A DNA stretch of 17,060 nucleotides from CAZAGT01 sp964484515 (GTDB taxonomy: Bacteria; Desulfobacterota; DSM-4660; Desulfatiglandales; HGW-15), in NCBI GenBank assembly GCA_964484515.1, contig CAZAGT010000079.1, positions 1-17,060 on the forward strand, written 5' to 3'. The notes below the pieces were generated by a model. It saw only the letters and a list, made by a program, of their open reading frames with translations. It did no database searches and was not told the DNA's origin. This document shows, one piece after another, positions 8,133 through 15,614 of the stretch. Position 1 is the first letter of the stretch, and every line of letters starts with the position of its first letter. A program made the translations under genes and the position numbers.

Positions 8133-8708
8133 CTACACCATGCCCTTGAAGGCAAAGAATGCCAGTGACAGCATGCCGGCTGTCACCAGGCCGATCGAGG
8201 TATCCTGTAGGGGTTTCGGCACTCTTGCCAGGATGATCCGTTCCCGCACGCCGGCGAAAAGGACGAGAGCCAATCCAAATCCCACGGCATAGCTAAAGGA
8301 CGATACCAGCGCCTGAAGAAAACTGTATTCCTCCCGGATATTGATGAGACAGACGCCCATGACAGCGCAATTGGTCGTGATCAGCGGCAGGAAGATTCCA
8401 AGTCCAACGTAAAGCGCCGGGATGCTCTTGCGAAGAAACATCTCGACGAACTGAACCAAAGAAGCGATCACCAGAATAAAGGCGATGGTCCTCAGATATT
8501 CAAAGCCGAACGGCTTCAGCAGCAGATTGTTCGTAACCCACGTGATCGCACCCGCCATGACCAACACGAAAACGACGGCCATGGCCATGCCGACGGCCGT
8601 GGTCATGCTCTTGGAGACGCCGAGGAAAGGGCAGTTGCCGAGATACTGCATCAAAAGGATGTTGTTCACGAAGATGCAGCTGATTGCCAGAACCATGAGT
8701 TCATCCAT
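8133..8708 (-). CDS. rnfA: Rnf complex membrane subunit RnfA
   Basis: A 191-aa, six-helix membrane protein. The start is ATG 8708 (MDELMVLAIS), with AGGAGG just upstream. The same frame is open further upstream into rnfE sequence, but that part is not RnfA. Family hallmarks are NNILLMQYLGNCPFLGVSK and PLITTNCAVMGV. C26 and C114 are the conserved intramembrane cysteines that, with their counterparts in RnfE, bind an iron-sulfur cluster in the related Nqr/Rnf complexes. It is part of the ion-translocating membrane core. It lies 38 nt after rnfE in the same operon. Confidence 0.97.
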   Translation of the reverse strand: MDELMVLAISCIFVNNILLMQYLGNCPFLGVSKSMTTAVGMAMAVVFVLVMAGAITWVTNNLLLKPFGFEYLRTIAFILVIASLVQFVEMFLRKSIPALYVGLGIFLPLITTNCAVMGVCLINIREEYSFLQALVSSFSYAVGFGLALVLFAGVRERIILARVPKPLQDTSIGLVTAGMLSLAFFAFKGMV

Positions 8709-8746
8709 TGATGCCTCCTGACGCGATCGGGATCGACTTGGAAGTC

Positions 8747-9358
8747 CTACTTCTTCCCGAGGATGTTCATGATACAGAGCATGAGCCCGAGACAGACAAA
8801 GGCCCCGGGAGCCTCGACCATGAAGGAAAAGGGTTCGAAGGAGGGGCCGAAGACGGGGTATGAGACACCCGTGATCGGGACCGTGAAGGTTCCGTTTCCG
8901 AGCAACTCTCGAAAAAGGGAGAGCACCGTCAGCGACAGGGTGTAACCGATGCCGATCCCCAGGCCGTCTAAGAGGGAAAGCAGGACGCCTTTCTTGGATG
9001 CAAACGCCTCCGCGCGACCCAACAATATGCAATTGACCACAATCAGCGGAATAAAGATCCCCAGTTTCAAGGACAGCGGGTAGGCAAATGCCTTCATCGT
9101 CAGCTCGACCACCGTCACGAAGGTCGCGATGATCACGATGAAACAGGCGATCCTGACCCGCTTCGGGATTGTATCCCGGAGGAGCGCGATGATCACATTC
9201 GAACACACCAGGACAAAGGTGGTCGCCAATCCCATCCCCACCCCATTTTCAACCGTCTTCGTGACGGCCAGGGTAGGGCACAGGCCGAGGACGAGCCGAA
9301 ACGGTGGGACCTCATCCCAGAGTCCCTTTGTAAATTCCTGCACAGCGCTCTTTGCCAT
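8747..9358 (-). CDS. rnfE: Rnf complex membrane subunit RnfE
   Basis: A 203-aa protein with about six membrane helices, homologous in layout to RnfA but with opposite topology in known complexes. Typical sequence is MAKSAVQEFTKGLWDEVPPF at the start, GLCPTLAVT (C27) and PLIVVNCILLGRAEAFA (C110). These cysteines match the ones that share an intramembrane iron-sulfur cluster with RnfA. The C-terminal part before the last helix (GTFTVPITG...FGPSFEPFSFMVEAPGAF) is also typical of the family. The start ATG has GGGAGA upstream. The gene begins 15 nt after the rnfG stop, consistent with one transcript. Confidence 0.97.
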   Translation of the reverse strand: MAKSAVQEFTKGLWDEVPPFRLVLGLCPTLAVTKTVENGVGMGLATTFVLVCSNVIIALLRDTIPKRVRIACFIVIIATFVTVVELTMKAFAYPLSLKLGIFIPLIVVNCILLGRAEAFASKKGVLLSLLDGLGIGIGYTLSLTVLSLFRELLGNGTFTVPITGVSYPVFGPSFEPFSFMVEAPGAFVCLGLMLCIMNILGKK

Positions 9359-9373
9359 AGGTCATCAATCTCC

Positions 9374-9978
9374 CTAGCCCTTGAATTCTTTGGACTTCTG
9401 CACGATTTCGGGCTTCAGCCGCTTGTAGATCTCCCCCAGNNNNNNNNNNGGGCAACCAGGGCACCGCAAACGCCTCGCGACGATATGGTAGCGCCGCTGA
9501 CCGCATCCACCTTTCCGCCGTCCGCCTTTACCTTGAACGGTTGCTCAATCGAGAGGCCCTGAAATTGACGGCTGAAGCCGGGCTCGCTCTTGACCCTTGA
9601 GCCCACGCCCGGGGTTTCGTTGTTGGTGGTTACGCCGACGCCGACGATCTCATCGTTCTCCAGGTTGACCGCCACCATGACGCCCATCGGACCGCCAAAC
9701 CCCTTCCCCATGGTCTCGAAGGCCACCCTGTCGGGCTTACCATCGAATACCCCGACGAAAAAACTGCGCTCCTTTTGGCCGTCCTTGAGTTTGAACCGGT
9801 CGACCAGCGGGTCGTTCGAGCAACCCTCCATGATCCTCTTGATCGTCGGCCCTTTGACGAAGGTCAGTTCCTGGTATTCGATCCGCTCCTTGGTGGCACC
9901 GTAAATGGCAGCCAGGATTCCTCCCGAAATCGTGCTAAACATAGTAACGGCTATGAATAGCTTTAGCATTTCACGCAT
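9374..9978 (-). CDS. rnfG: Rnf complex FMN-binding subunit RnfG (contains an assembly gap)
   Basis: The protein has one N-terminal membrane anchor (about residues 7-27) and a periplasmic-side FMN domain. The motif SGATISS (residues 161-167) carries the threonine T164 that covalently binds FMN in the family. The sequence NNETPGVGSRV is also typical. A run of ten Ns at 9440-9449 follows GVCGALVA. After the gap the natural C-terminus EIYKRLKPEIVQKSKEFKG and a TAG (9374-9376) read cleanly, but in another frame. The total of 605 nt is not a multiple of three. The N count is therefore a placeholder, and the true gap length should be 2 modulo 3. I do not regard the gene as broken. It overlaps the end of rnfD by 8 nt, and GAGGGGG lies before the ATG. 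Confidence 0.93.
9440..9449. other. Scaffold gap (10 Ns) inside rnfG
   Basis: Ten ambiguous bases interrupt rnfG near its 3' end. Ten is a common placeholder for a gap of unknown length. The reading frame on either side shows the length is wrong by one base (modulo three). Only a few residues between ALVA and EIYKRL are uncertain. Confidence 0.95.
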
Positions 9979-10939
9979 GTTCGAGCCCCCTCCCCAGGGC
10001 CTTTGGTCTAATCTTGTCGATGAGCGGGCTGGTGACGTTCATGAGTAGGATGGCGAACACGACGCCGTCCGGAAAGGCGCCGATATTGCGGATCAAGACC
10101 GTCAGGACACCCCCGCAGGCCCCGTAGATCAACATCGGCACAAAGTTGACCGGTGACGAAGAATCCTCGGTCGCCAGAAAGAAGGCACCGATCAGCGTGT
10201 AACCGGTCAGCAAATGAAAGATCGGGCCGGCATATTTTGTCGGGTCTGAGACTCGGAATAGCCAGGCGGTCACAAAGACCCCGACGAGAAAGGTGAGGCT
10301 TATTTCCCATCGGATGTGCTGGCGTACGATCAAATAGATGCCTCCGATGATGAGCCCCAATCCGAAAGTAGAGCCGAGGCTTCCTGCCTGTTGCCCCATG
10401 AGGAAGCCCCAAAGGCTGTATCTATCCAGCACGAATGGACCCAGGCGTCTGACTTCGCTCAAGGGGTAGGCCGCGTAGAATCCGAAGTCGTAATTCACGA
10501 GAGCCGCGTTGAAATCCAGGAAAAGCTTCCAGGACAGCATGACCATGGCAATCGCAACCAAGGAAGGATTGAATGGATTGCACCCGATGCCGCCAAAGAT
10601 GTGTTTGCCGATGACGACAGCGAGGAAAGTCCCGATCAGGACGACCCACCAGGGCGCCGTGGCCGGCAACAGCATGGCAAACAAGAGGCCGATCAGCATC
10701 GCATTGCCGTCCCCAACGCTGATAGGCCTTCGCATGACGATATTCATGAGTAGTTCCCATAGGACGGCGGACCCGATCGACAGCGAGACGACCCCCAAGG
10801 CGGGCATGCCGTATTGGAAAAACCCATAGAGGAGGGCCGGCACCGTTGCCAGCATGATATGATAGCTCCGTGCGGTGACGTTGCTGCCGTTGTGCCAAAA
10901 GGGGGCATGAGAACTAATGAGCAGCTTCGCGTTCTCCAT
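9971..10939 (-). CDS. rnfD: Rnf complex membrane subunit RnfD
   Basis: A 322-aa polytopic membrane protein, the usual RnfD/NqrB-like size, and a membrane flavin subunit of the complex. The N-terminus (LLISSHAPFWHNGSNVTARSYHIMLATVPALLYGF) and the segment GGIGCNPFNPSLVAIAMV are family signatures, as is the late stretch PIFHLLTGYTLIGAFFLATEDSSSPV. In known Rnf complexes RnfD works with RnfG and the RnfA/RnfE core in ion translocation. The ATG at 10939 lies inside the end of rnfC (26-nt overlap), with GGAGG 6 nt upstream, so translational coupling is likely. Its own 3' end overlaps rnfG by 8 nt. Confidence 0.97.
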   Translation of the reverse strand: MENAKLLISSHAPFWHNGSNVTARSYHIMLATVPALLYGFFQYGMPALGVVSLSIGSAVLWELLMNIVMRRPISVGDGNAMLIGLLFAMLLPATAPWWVVLIGTFLAVVIGKHIFGGIGCNPFNPSLVAIAMVMLSWKLFLDFNAALVNYDFGFYAAYPLSEVRRLGPFVLDRYSLWGFLMGQQAGSLGSTFGLGLIIGGIYLIVRQHIRWEISLTFLVGVFVTAWLFRVSDPTKYAGPIFHLLTGYTLIGAFFLATEDSSSPVNFVPMLIYGACGGVLTVLIRNIGAFPDGVVFAILLMNVTSPLIDKIRPKALGRGLEHA

Positions 10940-12218
10940 TCGATTCCTCCGCGCTCTTTGCGCTCGCTAGCTCAACCTTGCCGAGCATGATGTAGTGATA
11001 TATCGGGATGCGGGACATACAGACATAACTGCAGAGTCCGCATTCAAGGCAGGACAAAAGATCATAGGACGTGGCCGCCTCCTCGTAGAGACCGTTCTCC
11101 AGGAGCCTTACCAGCATGTTGACGGGAATCCGGGCGGGACAAACCCTGACACAGGCACCACAATTGACGCAGTGACAATCGGCGTCTAAATGAGCCTGAT
11201 CACTGTCCTGCAAGAGAATCGCGTCCGTGTCATGAAGCACCGGAGTCTGCTCTGAAAAGACGGCACGACCCGTCATAGGGCCGCCCAACACGAGCCGGTC
11301 TCCATGACGCGTTTCCAGATTCAGATGGGTGAGGACGTCCTTGACCGGCGTCCCGACTCTGACCCGCACGGTGGCCGTCGAAAGGTCTTTTCGGATAACT
11401 GTGACCATCTTGTCCGCGGGGGTCTTCCCCTGTTTGTAGGCCTGGCCGATCGAAGCCACGGCTTCGGCGGTCACGAAGCCGACACCGACGTCTTCGCAAC
11501 GCCTTCCAGCCGGAACTACTTTTCCGAGGAGGTTTTTGGCGATAAGCGGCGGCAGGGTATCCGGATAAAGGGATTCCATGAACTCGATATCGATCCCGAT
11601 ATCCCCGATTCGCACGGTCAAGCTGGACGGGACCAGGAGGAGCATCCTCGGTTGGGAGGCGATCGCGCGCAAGTACTCGACGCCGGCCTTGAGACTCTCC
11701 AGGTCGTCGTGAAGCACCCCGACGTTGGTCGTGACCATGGGATCCTTGTCAATACCCAGGATGACGATGGTCTCCAGATCTGGCAAGCGCTTCAGGAGAG
11801 AGGCAAACTCAGGCGCCCCGGGTAGACACCCCATGTAATCGCGGGCATTTGCCAGAGAAGGTGTCTTGGCAATCGTGCGGAAAGGGTCGCCGCCCTCGAC
11901 TTCGTCCGCCTTTTCTATCGACAATGCCACGTGCTCTTGCCCTAGATAGCCTTTAATAATGGTAACATCAGATATGGTGCCTGTTACCGTCGATATCAGG
12001 TAGTCTCCGCTTTCATCACTGAGCTTCAGTTTCTGACCCTTCCTGACCCTGTCGCCGACCCTGAGGGTTAAGTCGTTTTGCGCTCCAGCGGTTGGCTGTA
12101 AGTAGAGCGTGAGTTTGTCCGGCACCGGGACCTCTCCCACCGTCTCCCCTCCGTATCCAACGACCCCTGCAGACGGAAATCCGAGGTCTACCCGACCCAA
12201 AAACGGCTTTTTCAACAT
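10914..12218 (-). CDS. rnfC: RnfC subunit with two [4Fe-4S] clusters but no recognisable NADH/FMN signature
   Basis: A 434-aa protein and the first gene of the operon. Two ferredoxin clusters near the C-terminus are typical of RnfC: C350/353/356/360 (CVNCGACVRVCPARIPVN) and C390/393/396/400 (CLECGLCSYVCMSRIPI). The N-terminal barrel-sandwich region (LRVGDRVRKGQKL...STVTGTISD) and LVLGGPMTGRAV also fit. The NuoF-like middle differs from the norm. Where canonical RnfC has a GLGGAGFPT-type loop, this one reads ANARDYMGCLPGAPEFA. Where canonical RnfC has NGAECEPYLT, it reads LGIDKDPMVTTN. This suggests loss of the usual NADH/FMN site. The ATG at 12218 has AGGAG about 8 nt upstream. A strong promoter lies about 200 nt upstream. 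Confidence 0.93.
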   Translation of the reverse strand: MLKKPFLGRVDLGFPSAGVVGYGGETVGEVPVPDKLTLYLQPTAGAQNDLTLRVGDRVRKGQKLKLSDESGDYLISTVTGTISDVTIIKGYLGQEHVALSIEKADEVEGGDPFRTIAKTPSLANARDYMGCLPGAPEFASLLKRLPDLETIVILGIDKDPMVTTNVGVLHDDLESLKAGVEYLRAIASQPRMLLLVPSSLTVRIGDIGIDIEFMESLYPDTLPPLIAKNLLGKVVPAGRRCEDVGVGFVTAEAVASIGQAYKQGKTPADKMVTVIRKDLSTATVRVRVGTPVKDVLTHLNLETRHGDRLVLGGPMTGRAVFSEQTPVLHDTDAILLQDSDQAHLDADCHCVNCGACVRVCPARIPVNMLVRLLENGLYEEAATSYDLLSCLECGLCSYVCMSRIPIYHYIMLGKVELASAKSAEESNGEREAAH

Positions 12219-12221
12219 GCC

Positions 12222-12335
12222 TTAAGCTCCTATGTACCCTTTACGCCTTGCCATCTCTGCAACCCGCATCGCCCCTCCCATCATGCCGCCTCCCTGGTCG
12301 GCATCCGGCCCAAATCCGCACCCCCTGAAGGGCAC
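12222..12335 (-). CDS. Possible small ORF or leader peptide ahead of rnfC
   Basis: In the rnf leader, an open frame of 37 codons from GTG 12335 ends at TAA 12222-12224, 3 nt before the rnfC ATG. A better supported start is ATG 12284, preceded by GGGAGG, giving a 20-residue peptide MMGGAMRVAEMARRKGYIGA. The shine-dalgarno of this internal start sits in the loop of a small hairpin (atgccg...cggcat). The longer form is glycine- and methionine-rich. Ribosomes ending here would sit on the rnfC ribosome-binding site, so a coupling role is conceivable. I recognise no family, and a chance ORF is quite possible. Confidence 0.25.
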   Translation of the reverse strand: MPFRGCGFGPDADQGGGMMGGAMRVAEMARRKGYIGA

Positions 12336-12417
12336 ACATGAAGGCGGGTGTTAGCAAACCAATCTCGTCGCATTTTGGGATTGGAGATGCAGACAGGTGG
12401 GGACTTAAGTACCGCGA

Positions 12418-12446
12418 TTTATAGGAGGATGGAGGTTTTTTGTCAA
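12418..12446 (-). promoter_or_regulatory. Sigma-70 type promoter of the rnf operon
   Basis: On the minus strand, TTGACA (12446-12441), a 17-nt spacer and TATAAA (12423-12418) form a near-consensus housekeeping promoter. Transcription would begin near 12411, leaving a leader of about 190 nt before rnfC. A perfect 10-bp palindrome, ACAAGCTTGT (12467-12476), lies about 20 bp upstream of the -35 box and could bind a regulator. Confidence 0.8.
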
Positions 12447-12501
12447 GGTTATTTCGCTAAAATTTCACAAGCTTGTTCCCCTTCTCCAACCCTTCCGCAG
12501 C

Positions 12502-12529
12502 TTGAATTAATGCGATTATCGCTTAATTT
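12502..12529 (+). promoter_or_regulatory. Promoter with overlapping operator-like palindrome ahead of the HTH-repeat gene
   Basis: A candidate promoter reads TTGAAT (12502-12507), a 16-nt spacer and TAATTT (12524-12529). Lying over it is an inverted repeat, aattaatgcgat (12505-12516) against atcgcttaatt (12518-12528). It is perfect apart from one extra T in the left arm. A dimeric repressor bound here would block the promoter. The downstream gene looks DNA-binding, so autoregulation is a natural guess. The site is also about 55 bp from the rnf -35 box and could affect both directions. Confidence 0.5.
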
Positions 12530-12602
12530 CTACCTAGAGCGTAGGAATTAAGTCTAGGCGTGGGCATACAGTCAAACCGTATTGTTTCCTTGGAGCCCCA
12601 AA

Positions 12603-13922
12603 ATGGTTTCACCGATCAAGACACCAAATGAAAACAGAATCAGAATCACGAAAACCATGCTCAAGGTCTTCCTGCACGATATCCTCCAAGGAACCACATC
12701 CGAATTTGCCGCCGAAAAGGGCCTGTCCTACCAGTTGATCTATAACCTCGCGCACGGGAGGGTTCATTCCCTTTCCAAGAGGAACTATCGGGTCATCTTT
12801 GGCGAAGACCCGCCCTTTCAGGAGCCCGAACGGATCGACGGATCGTTCTTCAGGGAGATGGTGAAGCTGTGGCTTTATCTAAATGACGGAATTACGGAGG
12901 CCCAGCTTTACAGAGAATTCCATCTGGACAAGGCCTTTGCGAGGGTCGATTACCGCATCTTTAGTGGCGAGGTAAAGACGGTGCCGTCCAGGCTCGAGAG
13001 ATTCATGGAGCAGAAATTTGCCCGTCAAGGTCTTGATCGCCGCGAGGTCCGGAATTGGATCCACGAGCTCGATCGTCTCAAAGACGAAGAAAGAGTGCCC
13101 TATGAGGAAATAAAGCCCTTTCTGGACTACATCGAATACGCCCTGGCCGTGAACCCATCCCTGGTCCTGAACCAATGGGTCGCCCGGTACGAATCAGGAG
13201 AGCTACAGACCGTTCCAAGGAAGACCCATGAAGCCGCCGTATCGCTCAAAGAAGCTGCCGAGAGGGCCTTGCGATCCGGCTCCAAGTATGAGGTCGAAAG
13301 GCTAAGGGAGAAGATCTACGGTACGAGAAAAGAGCTGACCCTCTATTCCGGGATTGAAGAGGAGCTGGAGTTCATCCGCAAACATACGGGTCGGAGCCCT
13401 AAGAGGTACTTGGGGAGGAGCACCAGTGCCTATCGAAAGGGCAAACTAAAGCGCATCGCCTCCTGGCGGACAGAGCGAATCTACCGGGACTGCCTTGCCA
13501 TCGTCGAGCAAACACCCCATCTATCCCTGCGATCCCTGCCTCGGTCCCTGGCGAGTTCACGGCTTTCAGAGCTGCTCGTCCTGCTGAAATCACGCATTCA
13601 ATCCCAGTTATTACAGGCTGCGCCTGAACAGTTTGAAATGTCCATCTTGACACCCCTGCGTTACGGAAAAGAGGAATATGAAACGACCAACAACGGCTGG
13701 ACCAGCATGGATGAAGCACCGCGGATCCTGGGCATCAGCAAAAAGGCCTTTGACCTCCTGGTCGCAAAAAACAGTGGCCTTTTCAGACGAATGGCCGTTT
13801 ACAATGAAAAGTGGTATCTGCCCAGGCTCTACTTGGAGGAGATGAGTGAGAAGGATAGATTCGACCTCATGATCGCGAAGTACGAATTGCTCGCCAAGGG
13901 AGGGCAACCTCGAGTTAATTAG
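12603..13922 (+). CDS. Unrecognised protein with degenerate helix-turn-helix repeats, divergent from rnf
   Basis: I do not recognise this family. From ATG 12603 (GGAG 7 nt upstream; an upstream TTG at 12582 is less likely) it encodes 439 aa, soluble and rich in charged residues. Residues ~20-70 look like an XRE-type HTH (SEFAAEKGLSYQLIYNLAHG, then RVHSLSKRNYRVIFGED). Three later stretches echo the pattern of a tyrosine, then a glycine, then a basic V/P segment: ~83-138 (DYRIFSGEVKTVPSRLERF), ~170-212 (RYESGELQTVPRKTHE) and ~255-295 (AYRKGKLKRIASWRTE). Residues ~366-412 (WTSMDEAPRILGISKKAFD... then ...NEKWYLPRLYLEEM) resemble a MerR/excisionase-type HTH. Together this suggests a multi-HTH DNA-binding protein. 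It is divergent from the rnf operon, and a palindrome overlaps its promoter, so local regulation is plausible but unproven. A terminator follows 15 nt after its stop. Confidence 0.8.
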   Translation: MVSPIKTPNENRIRITKTMLKVFLHDILQGTTSEFAAEKGLSYQLIYNLAHGRVHSLSKRNYRVIFGEDPPFQEPERIDGSFFREMVKLWLYLNDGITEAQLYREFHLDKAFARVDYRIFSGEVKTVPSRLERFMEQKFARQGLDRREVRNWIHELDRLKDEERVPYEEIKPFLDYIEYALAVNPSLVLNQWVARYESGELQTVPRKTHEAAVSLKEAAERALRSGSKYEVERLREKIYGTRKELTLYSGIEEELEFIRKHTGRSPKRYLGRSTSAYRKGKLKRIASWRTERIYRDCLAIVEQTPHLSLRSLPRSLASSRLSELLVLLKSRIQSQLLQAAPEQFEMSILTPLRYGKEEYETTNNGWTSMDEAPRILGISKKAFDLLVAKNSGLFRRMAVYNEKWYLPRLYLEEMSEKDRFDLMIAKYELLAKGGQPRVN

Positions 13923-13937
13923 CATCGTCACAAAAAA

Positions 13938-13970
13938 AGAGCAGGGTCTTCTTCTGAGAGACCCTGCTCT
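13938..13970. terminator. Bidirectional rho-independent terminator
   Basis: A perfect 12-bp stem (agagcagggtct / agaccctgctct) with a 9-nt loop lies between two convergent genes. On the plus strand it is followed by the T-rich ctttatatt. On the minus strand it is followed by seven Ts (complement of the A-run 13932-13938), so it is stronger for the minus-strand secreted-protein gene. Confidence 0.92.
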
Positions 13971-13997
13971 CTTTATATTGTCAAACTCATGTTGACG

Positions 13998-15605
13998 TTA
14001 GAAGCCGTTATCCAGTGTAACCTGCGTCCGAATTCCGATCCTGACCTCTCGCCCGAAGAAGGCCCCCTCGGCCTTGCTGTAGAGTCTGATCCAGAGAGTC
14101 CCATTCGGGGCATAGATATTGGCCTTTACGCAGTTGCTCCTACCGATGACCGCAGCTCTGGGCCTATCTGCGATGATGCCGCTGTTACCATTGGTACCAT
14201 TGACGTAAATGTGGATGTCTTTGGCGCTCAAACCTGCTTTCTTGGCCTCGCAATCAGGACCGATATAGGCCCAACTTCCCGGTTGCAGCCGATTATTGAT
14301 GACCAGTTCCGTCGGAGCCTGGAAAAGGACCTTGGAACCGCTGCCAACCTTGAGATTTTCCAGGTGGTACACACCACCCGTGAAAATTAGCTTCGATCTC
14401 CTACCCATCTTGATCTCGCCGTAGGACCCAGGTTCAAGCGTATGGCTCTTTCCTCTCTTGATTCTGATATACTCGGTCCCAGGTTCAGGCTTTGGGAATT
14501 CGGGTGGAATAACCTTCGGACATTCAAAATCCAGCTCCTCGCCCCGCACATTGCCACGTTTGTTTACGAGGTAGTTGCATTGAATGTCATCCACCGAGGC
14601 CTTTTGCTTGAGCTTGATCGAGTCGGCGCAGACGGTGACCCCATCTGCGAGGTAAGCCCACTTCCCGAGGGAAACTTGGCAATCGGAGTTAAGGTAGGGC
14701 GGCGAACTCGAGCAATCCACGAGCTCGGGTTCGACATCCTGAAGCATGTCAATCTCAGGTGCACCGTTACCGACAACCAAGTCTCCGCTGCGGATCTTGG
14801 CCCCTCTCAGCAGCCAGATGCTATTGGTGGCAAAGATACCAATATGGGATATATCTCTAGGAACATTCCCTGTCACTACTTCCGGCTTTGGCTCGAACAT
14901 AAGCTTGTCGAGGAGCAGGAAGTCCCCTGTGAATCTCACCTTCCGAATCCCTTCAGTCTCCACACCTAGGAAATTTGTGCCCCAATCCGACACGTCGACC
15001 GCGTCGATCTGCTGGCTTTCAATCACGGAATCGTTTGCGTCGTAGGCCACCAGCGTGACCCACCCCGGATTGTTGGGATCATAGGGGGAATCTGTGGTCA
15101 CACAGGCTCCTACACGAAACATATCCGAGCTAAAGACAAATTCCACTCCTCCCAACTCGCCTCCTCCGTTTACGGTCATATAGGCCGTACCATGGGGAAG
15201 ATCGTCTTCCGACATGACACTCTCATAGGCTGGTTTTCGCACGTAGCCCGGCAGCATAGGGTCGGGTAGCACAGCGGGAGTTGCCGGGCCTACTGAAAAA
15301 TCGCCCACCAACGCAGCGCCGACTGTGTCGCTCAGCCCGATACGCCACACCATACTAACACCTGAATCAAATGCAACAGGACCGCCGGAACTTAGTTGAA
15401 ACCATCCAGTAGCCATTAGCATCCCCCTTGGCCCTGGTTGCATGAATCGGGGAAGGTTGGTCGCCGACAGTCCTTCGAAGCTCTCAGTAACACCAGAGCT
15501 GAAAGCGTCTTGACTCACCTGAACGGCATGTGCAACCCCGACATGACCGAAAAGCAAAAAGAGAATGGATACGACGCTTAGAAGACTCGCATAACGCTGT
15601 TTCAT
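13998..15605 (-). CDS. Secreted hypothetical protein with C-terminal repetitive beta domain
   Basis: 535 aa from ATG 15605, which has AGGGGT 8 nt upstream; a TTG three codons earlier is also open. Residues 1-27 are a clear signal peptide with a cleavage site after AHA. The N-terminal half has the look of surface or anchor-associated beta-sandwich domains (SQDAFSSGVTESFEGLS, then VEFVFSSDMFRVGA and RKVRFTGDFLLLDKLMFEP). The C-terminal half (GSYGEIKMGRRSKLIFTGGVYHLENLKVG onward, ending ANIYAPNGTLWIRLYSKAEGAFFGREVRIG) has the short repeating turns of a beta-helical fold common in exported bacterial proteins. Several cysteines occur in the middle. I see no PEP-CTERM or LPXTG anchor, so it is probably released or held by another route. 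Function unknown. It ends at the strong terminator and appears monocistronic. A weak promoter (GTGCAA/ATGTTA on plus, 15694-15721) may precede it. Confidence 0.85.
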   Translation of the reverse strand: MKQRYASLLSVVSILFLLFGHVGVAHAVQVSQDAFSSGVTESFEGLSATNLPRFMQPGPRGMLMATGWFQLSSGGPVAFDSGVSMVWRIGLSDTVGAALVGDFSVGPATPAVLPDPMLPGYVRKPAYESVMSEDDLPHGTAYMTVNGGGELGGVEFVFSSDMFRVGACVTTDSPYDPNNPGWVTLVAYDANDSVIESQQIDAVDVSDWGTNFLGVETEGIRKVRFTGDFLLLDKLMFEPKPEVVTGNVPRDISHIGIFATNSIWLLRGAKIRSGDLVVGNGAPEIDMLQDVEPELVDCSSSPPYLNSDCQVSLGKWAYLADGVTVCADSIKLKQKASVDDIQCNYLVNKRGNVRGEELDFECPKVIPPEFPKPEPGTEYIRIKRGKSHTLEPGSYGEIKMGRRSKLIFTGGVYHLENLKVGSGSKVLFQAPTELVINNRLQPGSWAYIGPDCEAKKAGLSAKDIHIYVNGTNGNSGIIADRPRAAVIGRSNCVKANIYAPNGTLWIRLYSKAEGAFFGREVRIGIRTQVTLDNGF

Positions 15606-15614
15606 TTCTATCAA

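Noticed and set aside
8709..9206. Long upstream extension of the rnfA frame (357 codons in all)
   Set aside because: The extra part is rnfE read in another frame. The true RnfA start at 8708 has a good ribosome-binding site and matches the family N-terminus.
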